Shown here: positions 32,896 through 44,321 of the stretch, piece after piece
Layout of the letters: every line of letters begins with the position of its first letter
Position numbering within the stretch: position 1 is the stretch's first letter
Assembly (NCBI GenBank): GCA_022702545.1
Contig: JAHRBC010000003.1
Location: 1,488,001-1,552,000 of the forward strand
Direction: 5' to 3'
Length of the DNA stretch: 64,000 bases
From: Phycomyces nitens
Lineage: Eukaryota > Mucoromycota > Mucoromycetes > Mucorales > Phycomycetaceae
The notes under the pieces: generated by a model
Database searches by the model: none
What the model saw: the letters and a program-made list of their open reading frames with translations, nothing else
What the model was told of the DNA's origin: nothing
Position numbers and translations under genes: made by a program

Positions 32896-34704
32896 CCCAT
32901 CATTAGTAAAGTCAACGACTGAACCTAACTACTAAAACTCTGGTTGCAGCAACTACTGAAAGCAATCTATAAACTAATCTTGCCCTTAATCTTGATGACC
33001 TATGGCCGTACCTTTTATATAAAAGCATACAACCATAGTATTTGGGTTATAACAATGAATCAGATATAGCTTGTCAAATATAGCAAGGTGGTGACACCCT
33101 CAAAGAGTGAGTGAGGCTCACAAGGAATACAAACCGAATGTTGACACTAATGTTTATAAAGTTTCTAATGACAAATGCAACCAGTGCTTTGAATGAGTAC
33201 TGTTATTGGCCATGGAACTCTCCATAATGTATATTTTTTGGATAGTATGAAGGATAAGGTGAAAAGATGTGGATACCAATAAAGTGATTGACGGTAGAGA
33301 TGGAGTGAATGCTCAGATTGAAAGAGTTGGTGATGCATAGATGTAGAGTGCAAGACAGATTAGAGTGAATGTTAGAATGTATTGTTGAGAAATGTAGATG
33401 GCGCAAGTAGTTGAATGTTGAAAAGGTAAAGACAAGATGAGACATTGAATTGAGAGATGTAGATGGTGCAATTAGATTATTGTAAAGATGAAAAGGGTCA
33501 GTGATGCATAGATGCTTTTTTAGACGGAGTAGAATGAAGATGTAATGAGCATCTTGAGTGTTTGACACGTAAAAGCATGGCAAAAGGTATAGCAATAACA
33601 CCTTTGATTCATTTTTATTTATTTGATTAAGTGATTTACGCGTTCTTTTCTTTTGAACATGTAATATATATATAAAATATCGTTCCTCGGCAGTACAGTC
33701 CCCCTAATGACCTAGCTAATGTCCAGGAAGACTGATACTACAAAGTCAAACGAACTTTTCAATCTAGTACGTGGAATGTAAATTCCCCACATACATGGCC
33801 GTTGTCACGTAGACGTAGCCCGCACGTTGATGGCTCGTACTCTAAGAGCCAAAAAATTGGCAGGTTTCGACCTCTTATTTATAGACAAATCTATCGGTGT
33901 TTGAATAAAATAAAATTTTAAAACGCAAGTCACGGAGTCGGAATATGTTTTTGGTCGTGGCTTTTTCTTTTTCACGTGAGTTCCATAACATTCTCTTGGC
34001 AAACACTTAGTAAAAACACATATTATAGTGTATTTAATATTAATCTCTTTTAAATACAAAGCATCACACACTTAAAAGATAAAGAAGCTCTTTAACTAGA
34101 GGATTTAGTTGCAAGCGTATCTAAAGAATTTATTATTCAGTATCGCCTATTTAAAAAAAGAGGTTTCTCAAGTACCACATACTACCCGAACCTTTAATCC
34201 TTCTTCATTTATACATAGTTTATTACCCTTTTCTACAATATAATATTGTAGCTAATGTATAAATTTGCTGCCTGATATATACAAAAAGTATATAATAATA
34301 GATTTAGAGTATAATTCAGAGGGTAATATCGTTCAAGATTGCATTTACAGCGAATCGCTAATAATTAATAGATTGGAAAAATGAAATACACAAAAGAAGT
34401 ATTTAAAGGGCTTTAAGCGGGGTAACAGCCGGTAGATTACAAACCAACGGAAGACTAATATCTCATTATTTGACTATGAAATTATAAAAGTCCCGCACAA
34501 TATGCCTGTGATGGTCTATTAAACAGGTAGGTGAAAGGTGTCTTTACCTACGACTACTTGACAAATTGCTTTTGTCGCCACCATCTCAAAGAACCTACCA
34601 GGAGAAAATAACTGGCCCGCACAATACTTGAGCTTCAAGACTACTCTGCCGGGAACCATATCTTTTTTATAGCCTTGACAATGTCTTTCTCTCGAGAGTC
34701 TGGT

Positions 34705-34945
34705 GTGGTATACACACCACAGTTGAGTGAAATACAAACTCCACAACCAATATCTGGTTACTACTTGCTAATGAACCACGGCAAGTTAACATCCCAGGAG
34801 CAGTTATACACCACCCACACATACACTTCACAGTACAGCAGTGATAACCGACCATTACAAAATAGAGATTAATAGAACAAGGGAACTAGAATAATAACTA
34901 TATAAACCGCCATAATATTCTTTCTTTAATAAATAACACTCACAA
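34705..34945 (-). repeat. Right terminal inverted repeat of element B
   Basis: Reverse complement of the left repeat with a few substitutions; ends TTAATAAATAACACTCACAA. Confidence 0.7.
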
Positions 34946-35000
34946 TATCCACAAGTTCCCTACAAACTCTAATATACCTCACTATTTATTCTTATTTTTA

Positions 35001-35327
35001 ATGTTTTCTGTTGTTGTAATCAATCAAGATTGCATTTATTGCAGATTCCAAAATACATCCAACTATCATTATATTTACACTCCTGGGATGTATGGCTGTG
35101 AATATTTGAGCATGCAAACATTTTCTTTTCATTAGATTTATACAGTCTATGCAGCACCTGTTCCCCACTTGTACACAATCGAAGGACAGTCCTTGTATTT
35201 CAATACTGTCTCGACTACCTGCGATTCCTCCAACATTAGCTTTGTCATTCGGTACTCCTTGGGGCATTTTGCAACAATATCAGTCGGACAAACCAATTCG
35301 AAACTCTGGAGGTTTTCAAATGCCTAA
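35001..35327 (+). pseudogene. Possible decayed small protein gene
   Basis: A frame from ATG 35001 runs to TAA 35325-35327 (108 codons) with a single internal TAG at about 35130. It contains QDCIYCRF and, after the stop, VYAAPVPHLYTIEG. Either the stop is a mutation, or it is part of an intron acceptor (TTTTCATTAG) with the true first exon elsewhere. I recognise no family. It converges with ORC4, whose stop lies only 6 bp away, which weakens the case for a live gene. Confidence 0.22.
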
Positions 35328-35332
35328 CCAGG

Positions 35333-36873
35333 TTATATGATAGAATTGTTATTATGATTATTATGATTCATTTTCTTTGAAACAGCACCATCATATCCTC
35401 TTGTATCATAACACGACTTTACCTTGAGAGCAACGGGCTTTTTGTAAAGCTTCATGCCAAAACCTAACCCGCGAACTTGAGTCCGGCTCATGAATTCTTT
35501 GTATTCGTCATAGACCATTTGAAAATTAAAAGTATCAATGTCTTTTTCCATCAGTTTCTTCATACTGATAATCAGTACAAGCTCCAATAGCGATACACCT
35601 ACAAATATTTAAAGCACCAGTCAAAACTTGTATGATACCTGACTATCCTAGCTTATAAAGTTTACCTTTAAGCATTTCTGATTTAGAATCTGCTCGCTGT
35701 GCCAAATTGGCCTGGTGAAACGATATGGCTGTCAGTAAAGGCTGATCAGGACTCAATAGAGAAACTGGCTCAAACTGACTGAAAAGTTAGACAAACAAAC
35801 AAAAGAACGATTATGTATCTGCTTACACAAATTTTATAAAACATCCTGAGATCCTTGGAAAGATCAAATATACGGCGCAGTAAACTTGTAATAGTAGACT
35901 CCTCAAAAAGTGCCTTGAGAGTTTCCAACTGTCAGCCTTGGAAGACATATATGATCCATTTGATCTTCAACTTACTTCTATAGACTTGTTAAATTTTGCT
36001 CTGTAACTGTCTTCTGCATGTCCTGTCACAGAGACTTTTAAATTATCTTTGGCTGCATCTACAAATTGACCAAATGTTGCAGGTGGGAACAAGTATATCT
36101 GTCTGTGGGAGAATCTCGACTTTACACGTTTCTCCAAAAGTTCTAATGCGTCCTGGAATGGTGTATTAGATAGTTTGTCGAAATATCGATATAACCAAAT
36201 GGCGTTTAACTCACGAGCCGACAACTGAGACCAATGACAGCCAATGGACTTTGTGCACTCTGGACAGTGTCCAACAGATTGTAGAGCAGAGTTTGTTTGG
36301 GATGAAGTGCAAACAGATCAAATTCGTCGAGAATGAAAATGACTGGCAGGGTCTTTTTGTTGCCTGCCTTTAACAATGACAGAATGTACTCGAACGATTC
36401 TGAAAATGAAGACTGGGATCATATTAGATTAGTCAAACGGATTTCAAGATCCTTACAAATGATCGATCAGGCACAGATCCTTCTTGGTTTTTTTGTTGGG
36501 TGGCCAATTGACGAGCAATCTCATTCAGGGCAAGACGATCGGTGGTAGCGGTCATTCCATTCAGGCGAACAATGCAAAAGTTTGGATTGTCTTGAAGTTT
36601 GGCCAGGTCATCCAATACGGATCGTACCAACATTGATTTTCCAGTTCCTCTGTTTCCAATCAGCAAACATGAATTACTCTCGCCTGTGGTAGTGGTCTGG
36701 TGTAAGAGTTGGTACAGCTGATCATATTGCTGTTCAAGACCATGAAGGCGTCCAAGAGTGATTTCTGACAGACGCGACAAGAGTTCATGTCGTACGCTGG
36801 CAGATTGATCATTGTCAAAACAGATCTTTTTTGGATTAGGATCATCATGGTTACTCGGTCGTTTGGCTGTCAT
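35333..36873 (-). CDS. ORC4: Origin recognition complex subunit 4 (6 exons, 422 aa)
   Basis: ORC4, an AAA+ subunit of the complex that marks replication origins and loads the MCM helicase in the nucleus. Exons (minus strand): 36873-36457, 36412-36215, 36152-35976, 35928-35827, 35774-35666, 35598-35333; introns are 44-67 bp with GT-AG ends, and the joined frame is 422 residues, the usual size. Walker A GNRGTGKS at residues 73-80; Walker B region [11 protein letters not shown] with DEFD at 168-171; then [20 protein letters not shown], the sensor-1 region, and [14 protein letters not shown]. The C-terminal winged-helix part includes [12 protein letters not shown] and [15 protein letters not shown]. 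The final tail is Asn/His-rich and somewhat shorter than in animal ORC4. The ATG at 36873 is preferred to the upstream in-frame ATG at 36975 because the conserved part starts soon after it. Divergent from the hydrolase gene at 37165. Confidence 0.93.
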
Positions 36874-37164
36874 GGTGTATACAAGGAACGCAGTCCCCTT
36901 ACCGCCCGTTGATGTTTCCGCCCCCCAAAGGAAGCAGTGGCAGACGGGACATAAAAGACGTGGCACAAAAGTCATGTGATGGCACTTTGTTTCTTGACTC
37001 CTTTAGCATGTGAAAACTGTTGGATTTGGCATATATATATATATATATATATAAAACCTTTATCTTTTGCTAGTCTTTTTTCCCCTTGCATCTCTTCTTC
37101 TTCTTCTTCTTTATATCCATTTTTCTCTTTTTGCTATTTTAATTCCTAAAGAACTGCTTGGAAC
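36874..37164. promoter_or_regulatory. Shared divergent promoter, ORC4 / hydrolase
   Basis: About 290 bp between two divergent start codons. It holds a (TA) run at 37031-37052 and a CT-rich tract with CTTCTT repeats (about 37075-37135) just before the hydrolase ATG, typical of fungal initiator regions. Confidence 0.5.
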
Positions 37165-39433
37165 ATGTTGGATCACTTGGTAGGAAGGCCCTCTGAGAAT
37201 TGGAAGAGGATCCAGACGCTCTTGATGCTTATTGCGGGGTAAATGAAGTCCGAGAATGTATGGTTACCAAGGTCTTAATGCCTTTTTTTTGGTTGGATAT
37301 TACAGAACGTGGATCCTTATGAATGGAAAGAGCTACAAATTCCCAGCCATTCTTCAGAAACTTAATAAGATGACAAGTAAGTGAGTATAATTGGAGTATG
37401 GTGATGGCTCATTATGATCCACAGAGAAATCCTCGCCATGGAAGATCGTAGTTGGGTCCTGGATGTCCTATTATCTGGTTCAGAACCTGCTCAACCTGGT
37501 TGGACTGAATGGTAAGTAATATATGATGGTACCTGATGAATTGGCTGTTGATACCTCATACTTTTCCATAGCACCTGAGCCACTAGCACGCTTGGTATGA
37601 CAAACTTACCCCATGAATTTGGAGATCATTTGTATTTACTTTTTACTTTCTTCTCTTTTGGCCTACTTAGTATAAACGCAGCTTCTATCGTGCCACATGG
37701 ATCCTGACAGCTCTAGATGCAGGGTTCTTTACTGCCATGACTCTAAAGCCAATGTGGTTGCGTCACATCTGCTCAATCCTCTTTACCTTTTACTACCTGG
37801 TGTTTGCAGATGCTGCCGAAGAGAGGGTTAGACGGGTGAGAGCAACAATCTCCATTGACCATATGCGAGTATCATGGGAAAAGGTCCCGATGAACCCCAT
37901 CCTCAGGACCATGACCAGTCTGCTTAGACCAAAGGTAGCCATCCGGGAAATCATGTCCATCGACCGCCCGTCCCACCGAGCCCATCTTCCACCCACCGAA
38001 ATATACTTCTTCTATGCAGGGGCCCCCGAGACCCTTGCCCAGCACGATACCATCTTACTACAGTTCCCAGGTGGTGGCTTTGTGTCCATGCCCCCTCCTT
38101 GTCATGAAGATGGAATCGCAGTGTGGGCCAACCAGACCGGACTGCCCATAGTCAGTGTTAACTACAAAAAGGCTCCTGAGCACCCCTATCCATGGCCCAT
38201 TGAGGAGTGCTTTGATATCTACTTGCGCCTAGTGGAAACACGAGGCACAATAATTGGACTTTCAGGAACAAAGAAGCTTAACATCATTGTCCTCGGCGAT
38301 TCTGCGGGTGGAAACATCTCTTCTGCAACCACCCTGAAGATCATTGTCCACAATCAGCAATTAAGGAGCAAGAAGATCGATGGAGTGCCTCTCAAAACCT
38401 TTGGTGCAGATGAAGATGCCACGGATTACACCGAGGCACTTTTGCCCATGCCAGCCGGATTAATCTTAATCTACCCTGCCCTTGACTTTGAGATGTCATG
38501 CTGGATGTCTCCCTCCCAACTTTCACTTATCCATGCTGATTCTACCACACAGTTGTTCCGTACTGGGTCTCTAGAGACATTGTGGCAATCCAAGGATCAT
38601 TTCAGCCACGTTAGTCCTCTGAGTGTCGTGCCAGACACCGAGAAGAATCAGAGTCTGTGGAGAAGAGTGTTGGGAAGAAAGAAGACTCGTACGACGATCC
38701 GCCAGCAAGTGAACCCGATTCTTTCGGACAAGAAAGCCTGGCAATCATCCCATCTTGCCATGACCAGCCGTATGAGTTTCTTTAACGACCGGATCATTTC
38801 TCCTGATGTTGTAAGCAAATTCCATCTAAACACACACATATATACATATATATATTTGGTATTTAAAGTGTTTATATCCTTTACATAGATGAGAGCCATG
38901 GCTATCAGTAAGTTGAATACGCATATGCTCACAGCCAGACTGACACAATTATAGTGTACCTGGGCCCTTATGCTACTCCTGATTTTGAGACCGATTACTT
39001 CTTGTCACCCATCATTGCTCCATTGGAATTACTGGCAGATTTCCCAAAGACCTATATGATATGCGGTGAAAAGGATCCCTTGGTGGATGATACTGTTATC
39101 CTTGCAGGTCGAATTCGTCAGGCCAAGGGGGAATTCCTCGGTCCAGAAAAGGCCGATAATGCAGTCCATGTTAAATTTTTGGAGGGAATCAGTCATGCGT
39201 TCTTGCAAATGATGGCATTCCTTCCAGAGGCCCATCAAGCTTCTCGTACGATTGGCGACTGGATCCAGGAGATCGCATCGGAAGTGGCGCATGCTGATCC
39301 CAATGTTGACTTGAACACAAGATCTATGGGTACTCGAGTAGAAGTGGGGGCACATCATGTGGCCGAGATCGTAACGAATGAAAAGGACATGTTGACCCGT
39401 CGTAAGAAGCAATTGGTCGATGGCTTGTTTTAG
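37165..39433 (+). CDS. Hormone-sensitive-lipase-like alpha/beta hydrolase, multi-exon
   Basis: Esterase or lipase of the alpha/beta-hydrolase-3 (HSL) family, expected to hydrolyse lipid or other carboxyl esters. Start ATG 37165 (MLDHLVGRPSENW). Short introns occur near 37233-37304, 37380-37424, 37512-37571, 37595-37669, 38816-38889 and 38911-38955; the joined frame continues into the large exon with LYKRSFYRATWIL and TAMTLKPMWL. N-terminal hydrophobic stretches suggest membrane association. Catalytic elements: nucleophile in GDSAGGN (38295-38315), acid in GEKDPLVDDT (about 39064-39090) and His in ISHAFLQM (about 39190). The oxyanion motif is FPGGGF (38064-38081) rather than the usual HGGG. 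ISPDV... and FLSPIIAPLELLADFPKTYM resemble HSL more than acetyl-hydrolases. Stop TAG at 39431-39433. The natural substrate cannot be read from sequence. Confidence 0.88.
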
Positions 39434-39655
39434 ATTATAATGGGCTCTAATGGGGACTACATTTTTACTACACTATACTGTATTTTGCTATTATTATTTT
39501 AGTTCATTAGCTCACTTGGCTTGGCTGGCTAACTAGGGTTGTAGGATGATGAAATAAATATAAATAAAAAATAAATAAATAAAAAAATAAATAAAAATAA
39601 ATAATAAAATGGTAATTGAATAAAAAATAAATACCCTTCTTATTCTCTTCTCCTT

Positions 39656-39692
<37 letters not shown>

Positions 39693-39752
39693 ACTCTACT
39701 TTACTTTATATTACCTTGTTGTTGGTTTGTCGGTGGTCATTGCCATAGTGTA
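39434..39752. other. Intergenic spacer with simple repeats
   Basis: ATAAATAAATA-type repeats (about 39553-39630) followed by a (CT)n tract (39654-39692), then the leader of the next gene. The CT tract is probably core promoter of that gene. Confidence 0.6.
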
Positions 39753-40691
39753 ATGTCCTTGCCATCTATTGACAACCTGCCTGAAAAAGAGCCTCTTGTC
39801 AAATTTGTGCTGCACAACAATGTTTATATCAACGAGACCTTTGTAGGGACAAGCGTCTACAGTTCAGAAAACAAAGTCCTCTACCATCACCCTACTATGC
39901 CCTACAATCAAAATCACGACCTCGAGCCTTCCAAACTATCACTTCTTGGCAGCCTGCTCCAAGGCACAACTAACGACCCACTCTGGACTCTGGTCAACAA
40001 AGACTGGCACGACTTTGTCTATCAGCCATCGGAGCCCTTCCGATCATCCGTTTCCCTGTCAATAACCTCGGATGGACTATCGTTTGAGTGGTCAGACCAT
40101 TCGTACAAATGGCTCTACGCCACCAACAAAGACGCCCAGGACATCTTGACATGTTACTCAAATCACGAAACCATCGCCAGTCTAAGATACATTGACGACA
40201 CAAAAGAACTCACACTATGGTCGCCAACACAAGATACCTGTCCATTCTCACCTATCTCCTCCCCCGGCAACCTTCCGTCTGTAGACATTACTGCTCACAA
40301 TCCTAACCATTCACCTGTCCCTTCTTTCCGCTCCCTACCAGCCCAGTTGCCTGAACCCCTCTCCCAACTCACCTCTCTCCTCGTCCTCACCGCATTGGTG
40401 ATTCTTGAACATAATACTCTGCCACAAATCTGTCTGTGCTCTCCGGATGACATGGCCAGCATTTCTTCTAGTCCAAACTCCTCTGCACTGACGTCGTTGT
40501 ATGGTCCCAATCGAGGTCTGGTCGTAAGAGCCGACTCCCTTAAAAGTATCGAAATTCATCCCGACAGACACCGCGTCTGGATATCATGGTTTCCATGCTG
40601 TCTACCGGGTGGCTGGCTGGACTTCTTGTGGATAAAGTGGTGTGGTCCTCGCAAGAAGGAACGCAAAGGAGGATGGCGCCAACAGTCCTGA
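39753..40691 (+). CDS. DUF6593-like (tubby-fold-like) protein, 312 aa
   Basis: Single-exon ORF. The first 220 residues have the layout of fungal DUF6593 proteins: a beta-strand-rich domain (NKVLYHHPTM, PLWTLVNKDW, SITSDGLSFEWSDHSYKWLY, NHETIASLRYIDDTKELTLW), a short Pro/Ser linker, then the hydrophobic block LTSLLVLTALVILEHN, which corresponds to the family's C-terminal hydrophobic strand or helix. This assignment is by pattern memory and is moderate. The last 80 residues (Cys-rich near WFPCCLPGGW, basic at the end) are extra and may be an artefact of a missed intron. The function of DUF6593 is unknown; the fold is thought to be related to phospholipid-binding tubby/scramblase domains. Start: first ATG after the CT tract. 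Confidence 0.65.
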   Translation: MSLPSIDNLPEKEPLVKFVLHNNVYINETFVGTSVYSSENKVLYHHPTMPYNQNHDLEPSKLSLLGSLLQGTTNDPLWTLVNKDWHDFVYQPSEPFRSSVSLSITSDGLSFEWSDHSYKWLYATNKDAQDILTCYSNHETIASLRYIDDTKELTLWSPTQDTCPFSPISSPGNLPSVDITAHNPNHSPVPSFRSLPAQLPEPLSQLTSLLVLTALVILEHNTLPQICLCSPDDMASISSSPNSSALTSLYGPNRGLVVRADSLKSIEIHPDRHRVWISWFPCCLPGGWLDFLWIKWCGPRKKERKGGWRQQS

Positions 40692-41170
40692 CCCTCTCTT
40701 TCTCTTTCTTTCTTTCTTTGTTTCTGGGAACCTGTATAAATTTATATTCTTTTTTATTATATTCCATTTCTTATATTTTCTTTTATCTGCATTACATTTG
40801 TCTCATCATGCCTTAGAATGCTCCTTTACGAATTCTAGTCTTTTCCATTCCCCCCACTCTCCCCCCTCTTTTTCAACCCTCTTTGTATCTACAGTTTCCT
40901 CATTAAAGATGTACATAACGTGTGATCCTAGAAGCCAAAAAACAAAAACAAAAAGGAGCCCCAAACAATCCTCAGGCCTACAAACAACAACAACAAATAT
41001 ATATATATTTATACACAAAATATATATATATCAAGCAGACAGAATGTTAATCATCTCCGCTTTTTTCCCCTCTTTAAACCTGGTCAACCTCATATTTCTC
41101 CCTTATTGAACCTTTATTTTTTTAATTTTATTTTATTTTAATTTTTATTTTTATTTTCCTGTTGGCCAGT
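40692..41170. other. Spacer upstream of SEC6
   Basis: T- and CT-rich, then TA-rich and TTTTATTT-repeat sequence up to the SEC6 start. Overlapping short ORFs here are low-complexity and are not called. Confidence 0.45.
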
Positions 41171-43472
41171 ATGGAAGATGCACGAGAGATTGCATTAACA
41201 AAGCTATCTGAATTACTCAAACATCCCGATGACCTCAACACAAAGGTCGGCCCTCTCTCTCGTCGTCTTGCCAAAGAAAAGGCTTCAATCGATGCTCAAT
41301 TGAGCACAGGTGTCCAAACCCAGCTCGACAATGTCCAAGAAGGTCTCGAGACACTTTCTGTCTCTAGCCAAAACAATGAAAAGGTCAAGGCCAACATGCG
41401 TCGCATTGACAAGCTTTGTCGAGATGCCCAATCGATGATCCAGGACTTTCCTCGAATCAACAAGGTAAACACTATTTATAAAATGTAAAAGGTTTTGGAT
41501 GATTGCACCGATTCTCATTCAGTGATAGGTGTCCCAAGTACATCAAAATTTTGTAGCCACGCAAGAGAAAGTAAAGGCATTCCGAGCATTGTATCAACGT
41601 TTACAAGGAATCGAGCAGATGTTCATACCATTGCAACAAGATGTATTTAGACCCCAAGACAACCTACTCCATGTCCATTACGAATTATTCAAGCTCGAGG
41701 AATTTAGAGACCAGACAATGCACCAGGCACGAGGCTCTCCTCAAGATGTCCTCATCACCCTCAAGACATACTTTAGACGAGTAGATGTCTTGGCAGATGA
41801 CTTTACACAGCATCTTTGGCAGATTGCGCGTCATCTGCTCGAGTTGGTTGACATGGGCTTGGGTTCTTCAGTTGTCAAGTTGGTCAAAATTATCGAATGC
41901 GAAGAGCACGCAGACGAAAAGGCCTTGGCAGCTCAACAAGCCCAGACGAGTCATCAGGACATCCAGGGACATAAGAAATGGCGACTGGCTGAAGGAAACC
42001 CACGTACCATAAAGTCCTATCGCGTCGAATTCTTTGAACAGATTCACCAGTCTATTGTCGAACGCTTTGAAGACGAATTAGCCCCATACCGGGAAAATGG
42101 AGACTGGTCGGGTGCACTGGACATTACAGACTTTATCTTTAATGATCTCGAGTTGGTGTTTGATCAGGTTGTGCCAAAATTCCCCAAGAAGTACAAGATC
42201 TTTCCTCATTTTGTGCTAGAGTATCATCGTCATACATACGAATTATTGAATGGAATGGTGGACCAGGATCTGGATGCTGGTACAATTCTGAGGTTGCTAC
42301 GATTTGTAAGGGATTACTATGCCACAATGAGTACACGCCTGGGGGTTACAGAAGAGCTATTGGAGCCTCAATTGCTGGATGGTCAGGAACAGACACTTGT
42401 GGATGAGTACCTTAAGCTAGTCCGCAACAAACTTGCCGAATGGACCTCAAACCTCATGTCTTCCGAGTCGCGCGACTTTGTGGCCCGTGAGCATCCTCCA
42501 GAGACTACACCAGATGGTCAATATGGCATGTCGGGTGCAGTGGACATGTTCCAAATTATCAACCAGCAGATAGATGTAGCTGCAGATGCCAATCAAGGCA
42601 AATTGTTGTATCTTGTGGTCTATGAATGCCACAAGGTCATGAAAGATTCCCAAAGTTTCTGGAAAAAGCTGTTGCTCTCAGAAATGCATCGTCAGTTGGA
42701 GCAGCCAGAAGAAGCACCAGAAGGCTTTGTAGAATATGTCATGGCCCTAGCCAATGACCAAATCAAATGCTCTGACTTTGCTGAAGCGATATTGAAACGA
42801 ATTACTCCCTTGGTCGAAGCCAAATATAAGACACAAGTCGAAGACAAATTGTCAACTTGTGTGGATGGTTATCTACAGATTGGTGCTGCTGCCCGTGAAG
42901 CATTGCTAGAGGTTACTTTCAACGACATTAAGCCTGTATTTGATGACCTGTTTACTGCTCGATGGTACGAACAGCCTCTTGTCCCATCTGTTATCGAAAC
43001 CCTCAAGGACTACTGCAACGATTTCACCCATCTCAACAAGTTTTTGTTTGACAAACTGGTCAATGACATGCTCGACCGATTCCTAATGCTCTATCTCGAG
43101 GCTATGCGACACAAAAACGCACGATTCCGAATGACTACCTGCCTCGACAAAATACAAAACGATGTTCGCATGTCTTTCAATTTCTTTTCAACATACAAGT
43201 CTGTGGAGGAGCTTGAGGAGCGTTTTGATGTGATTGAAAAGGTCCACACTCTGTTGGAAAGCAACAGACGAATGATATTTGTGGATTATTATTCACTACG
43301 ACAAGCATACCCTGATGTCCCCCTTGCATTTGTGGAAGATATATTGAGTAAACGAGATGACCTTGACAAAGCTGCTCTCAAGGATATTATGGAAGGAATC
43401 AAGGCAAAAGCAAGAGAGTATGAACCCGAGGCCAACACCCCACCCACTATATTCAGTCATATTAAGTGGTAG
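41171..43472 (+). CDS. SEC6: Exocyst complex subunit Sec6 (2 exons, 745 aa)
   Basis: Sec6/EXOC3 is part of the octameric exocyst, which tethers secretory vesicles to the plasma membrane at growing hyphal tips. Exon 1 41171-41464 (MEDAREIALTKLSELLKH), intron 41465-41528 (GTAAAC...GATAG), exon 2 41529-43472. The joined length of 745 residues is normal for the family. The N-terminal 200 residues are coiled-coil-like (RRIDKLCRDAQ, RALYQRLQGIEQMF); later come conserved blocks such as LVPSVIETLKDYCNDF and FLFDKLVNDMLDRFLMLY, and the C-terminal YSLRQAYPDVPLAFVEDILSKRDD. The start at ATG 41171 is the first in the frame. The gene is preceded by a DUF6593-like gene on the same strand and followed by a repeat-rich gap before family copy 7. 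Confidence 0.9.
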
Positions 43473-44321
43473 TGGATCTCCATTGTTTTGCCTTTTTGTC
43501 ATATATACGTTTTTACCCATTCAATGCTTATTTACCCGCAACCCATTCACCCAAATACTTTACATTTTCTTTTTTCTTTTTTCTTTTTAAATATTGAAAA
43601 AATAATAATATCAAAAAAAGAGAGAGGCACAACTACTACAGATATGAACGATAATATAAGCATTCTTTTGTATTTTAACTAGAGCATCTTATTGTATGTT
43701 TTTTCGAACTGTCTATGAAAGAATCCTGAACTTTTTACAAATACGAGTCTATAATTTTCTGTAAAGATTAGTCTTGTTTTGTTGAATATATCAAAAAAGA
43801 GAAAAAGGAAGCCATATTCTTAATGGGATTATGGCTTCGATAATAATTATACTGAGGGTTCAAAGTAGTTATCAGAATGAATGAATATAAAACACACACA
43901 CACACACATTTCTTGTTAAATATTAAAGTTATTTCAAGTATATTAATTTGTAGATATATTTCACATTCATTCGTTCAGTAGAGTGAATAAATCCAATTTC
44001 AACCTAGCACAAGTATTCTTTCTTTCTATCTTTCTTTCTTTTAAATAAATAGCTCTGTTATTCTTGGTATTGATGATATGTTATTTGGTTTGTTGAAAAT
44101 TTTCTCTCTATATTTAATGCTCTTTTGTTTGTTTGAGAATGCTCATATTTGAAAACTAACAAATATGGATCTACATGTGCTACTTTATTTTGTTTACTTT
44201 TTAGCAAGTCTAACAAAAAGCAATAGAATATAAGGTCTACAATTGTTTTTGGGTTTATTTATTGTTTTTATTAAAATAAAAGGTATAAGAAATATATATA
44301 TATATATAAAAAGTTGACTAT
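43473..44321. other. Gap between SEC6 and family copy 7
   Basis: No gene. Contains an (AC)n run (43892-43908) and TTTCTTTC-type repeats near 44020. The block 44237-44263 is an exact reverse-complement match to 32268-32294 beyond copy 6, and a (TA)n run near 44290-44310 matches the one after copy 6, marking the edge of an inverted duplication. Confidence 0.55.

Larger units (their letters stand above)
32653..34945 (+). mobile_element. 2.3-kb element B with long terminal inverted repeats (non-autonomous)
   Basis: The reverse-oriented copy of element A at 2155-4480, similar over its whole length. Its own ends form a better-kept inverted repeat of about 240 bp. No transposase frame is visible. 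The minus-strand ORF 33203-33601 corresponds to 3527-3931 of element A, but is made of short His/Ser/Asn/Leu-rich low-complexity repeats. The element lies between family copy 6 and ORC4, just as element A lies between copies 1 and 2. Confidence 0.72.

Noticed and set aside
40586..41109. Hydrophobic ORFs downstream of the DUF6593-like gene
   Set aside because: They arise from T/C-rich simple sequence and overlap the end of the real gene in other frames.
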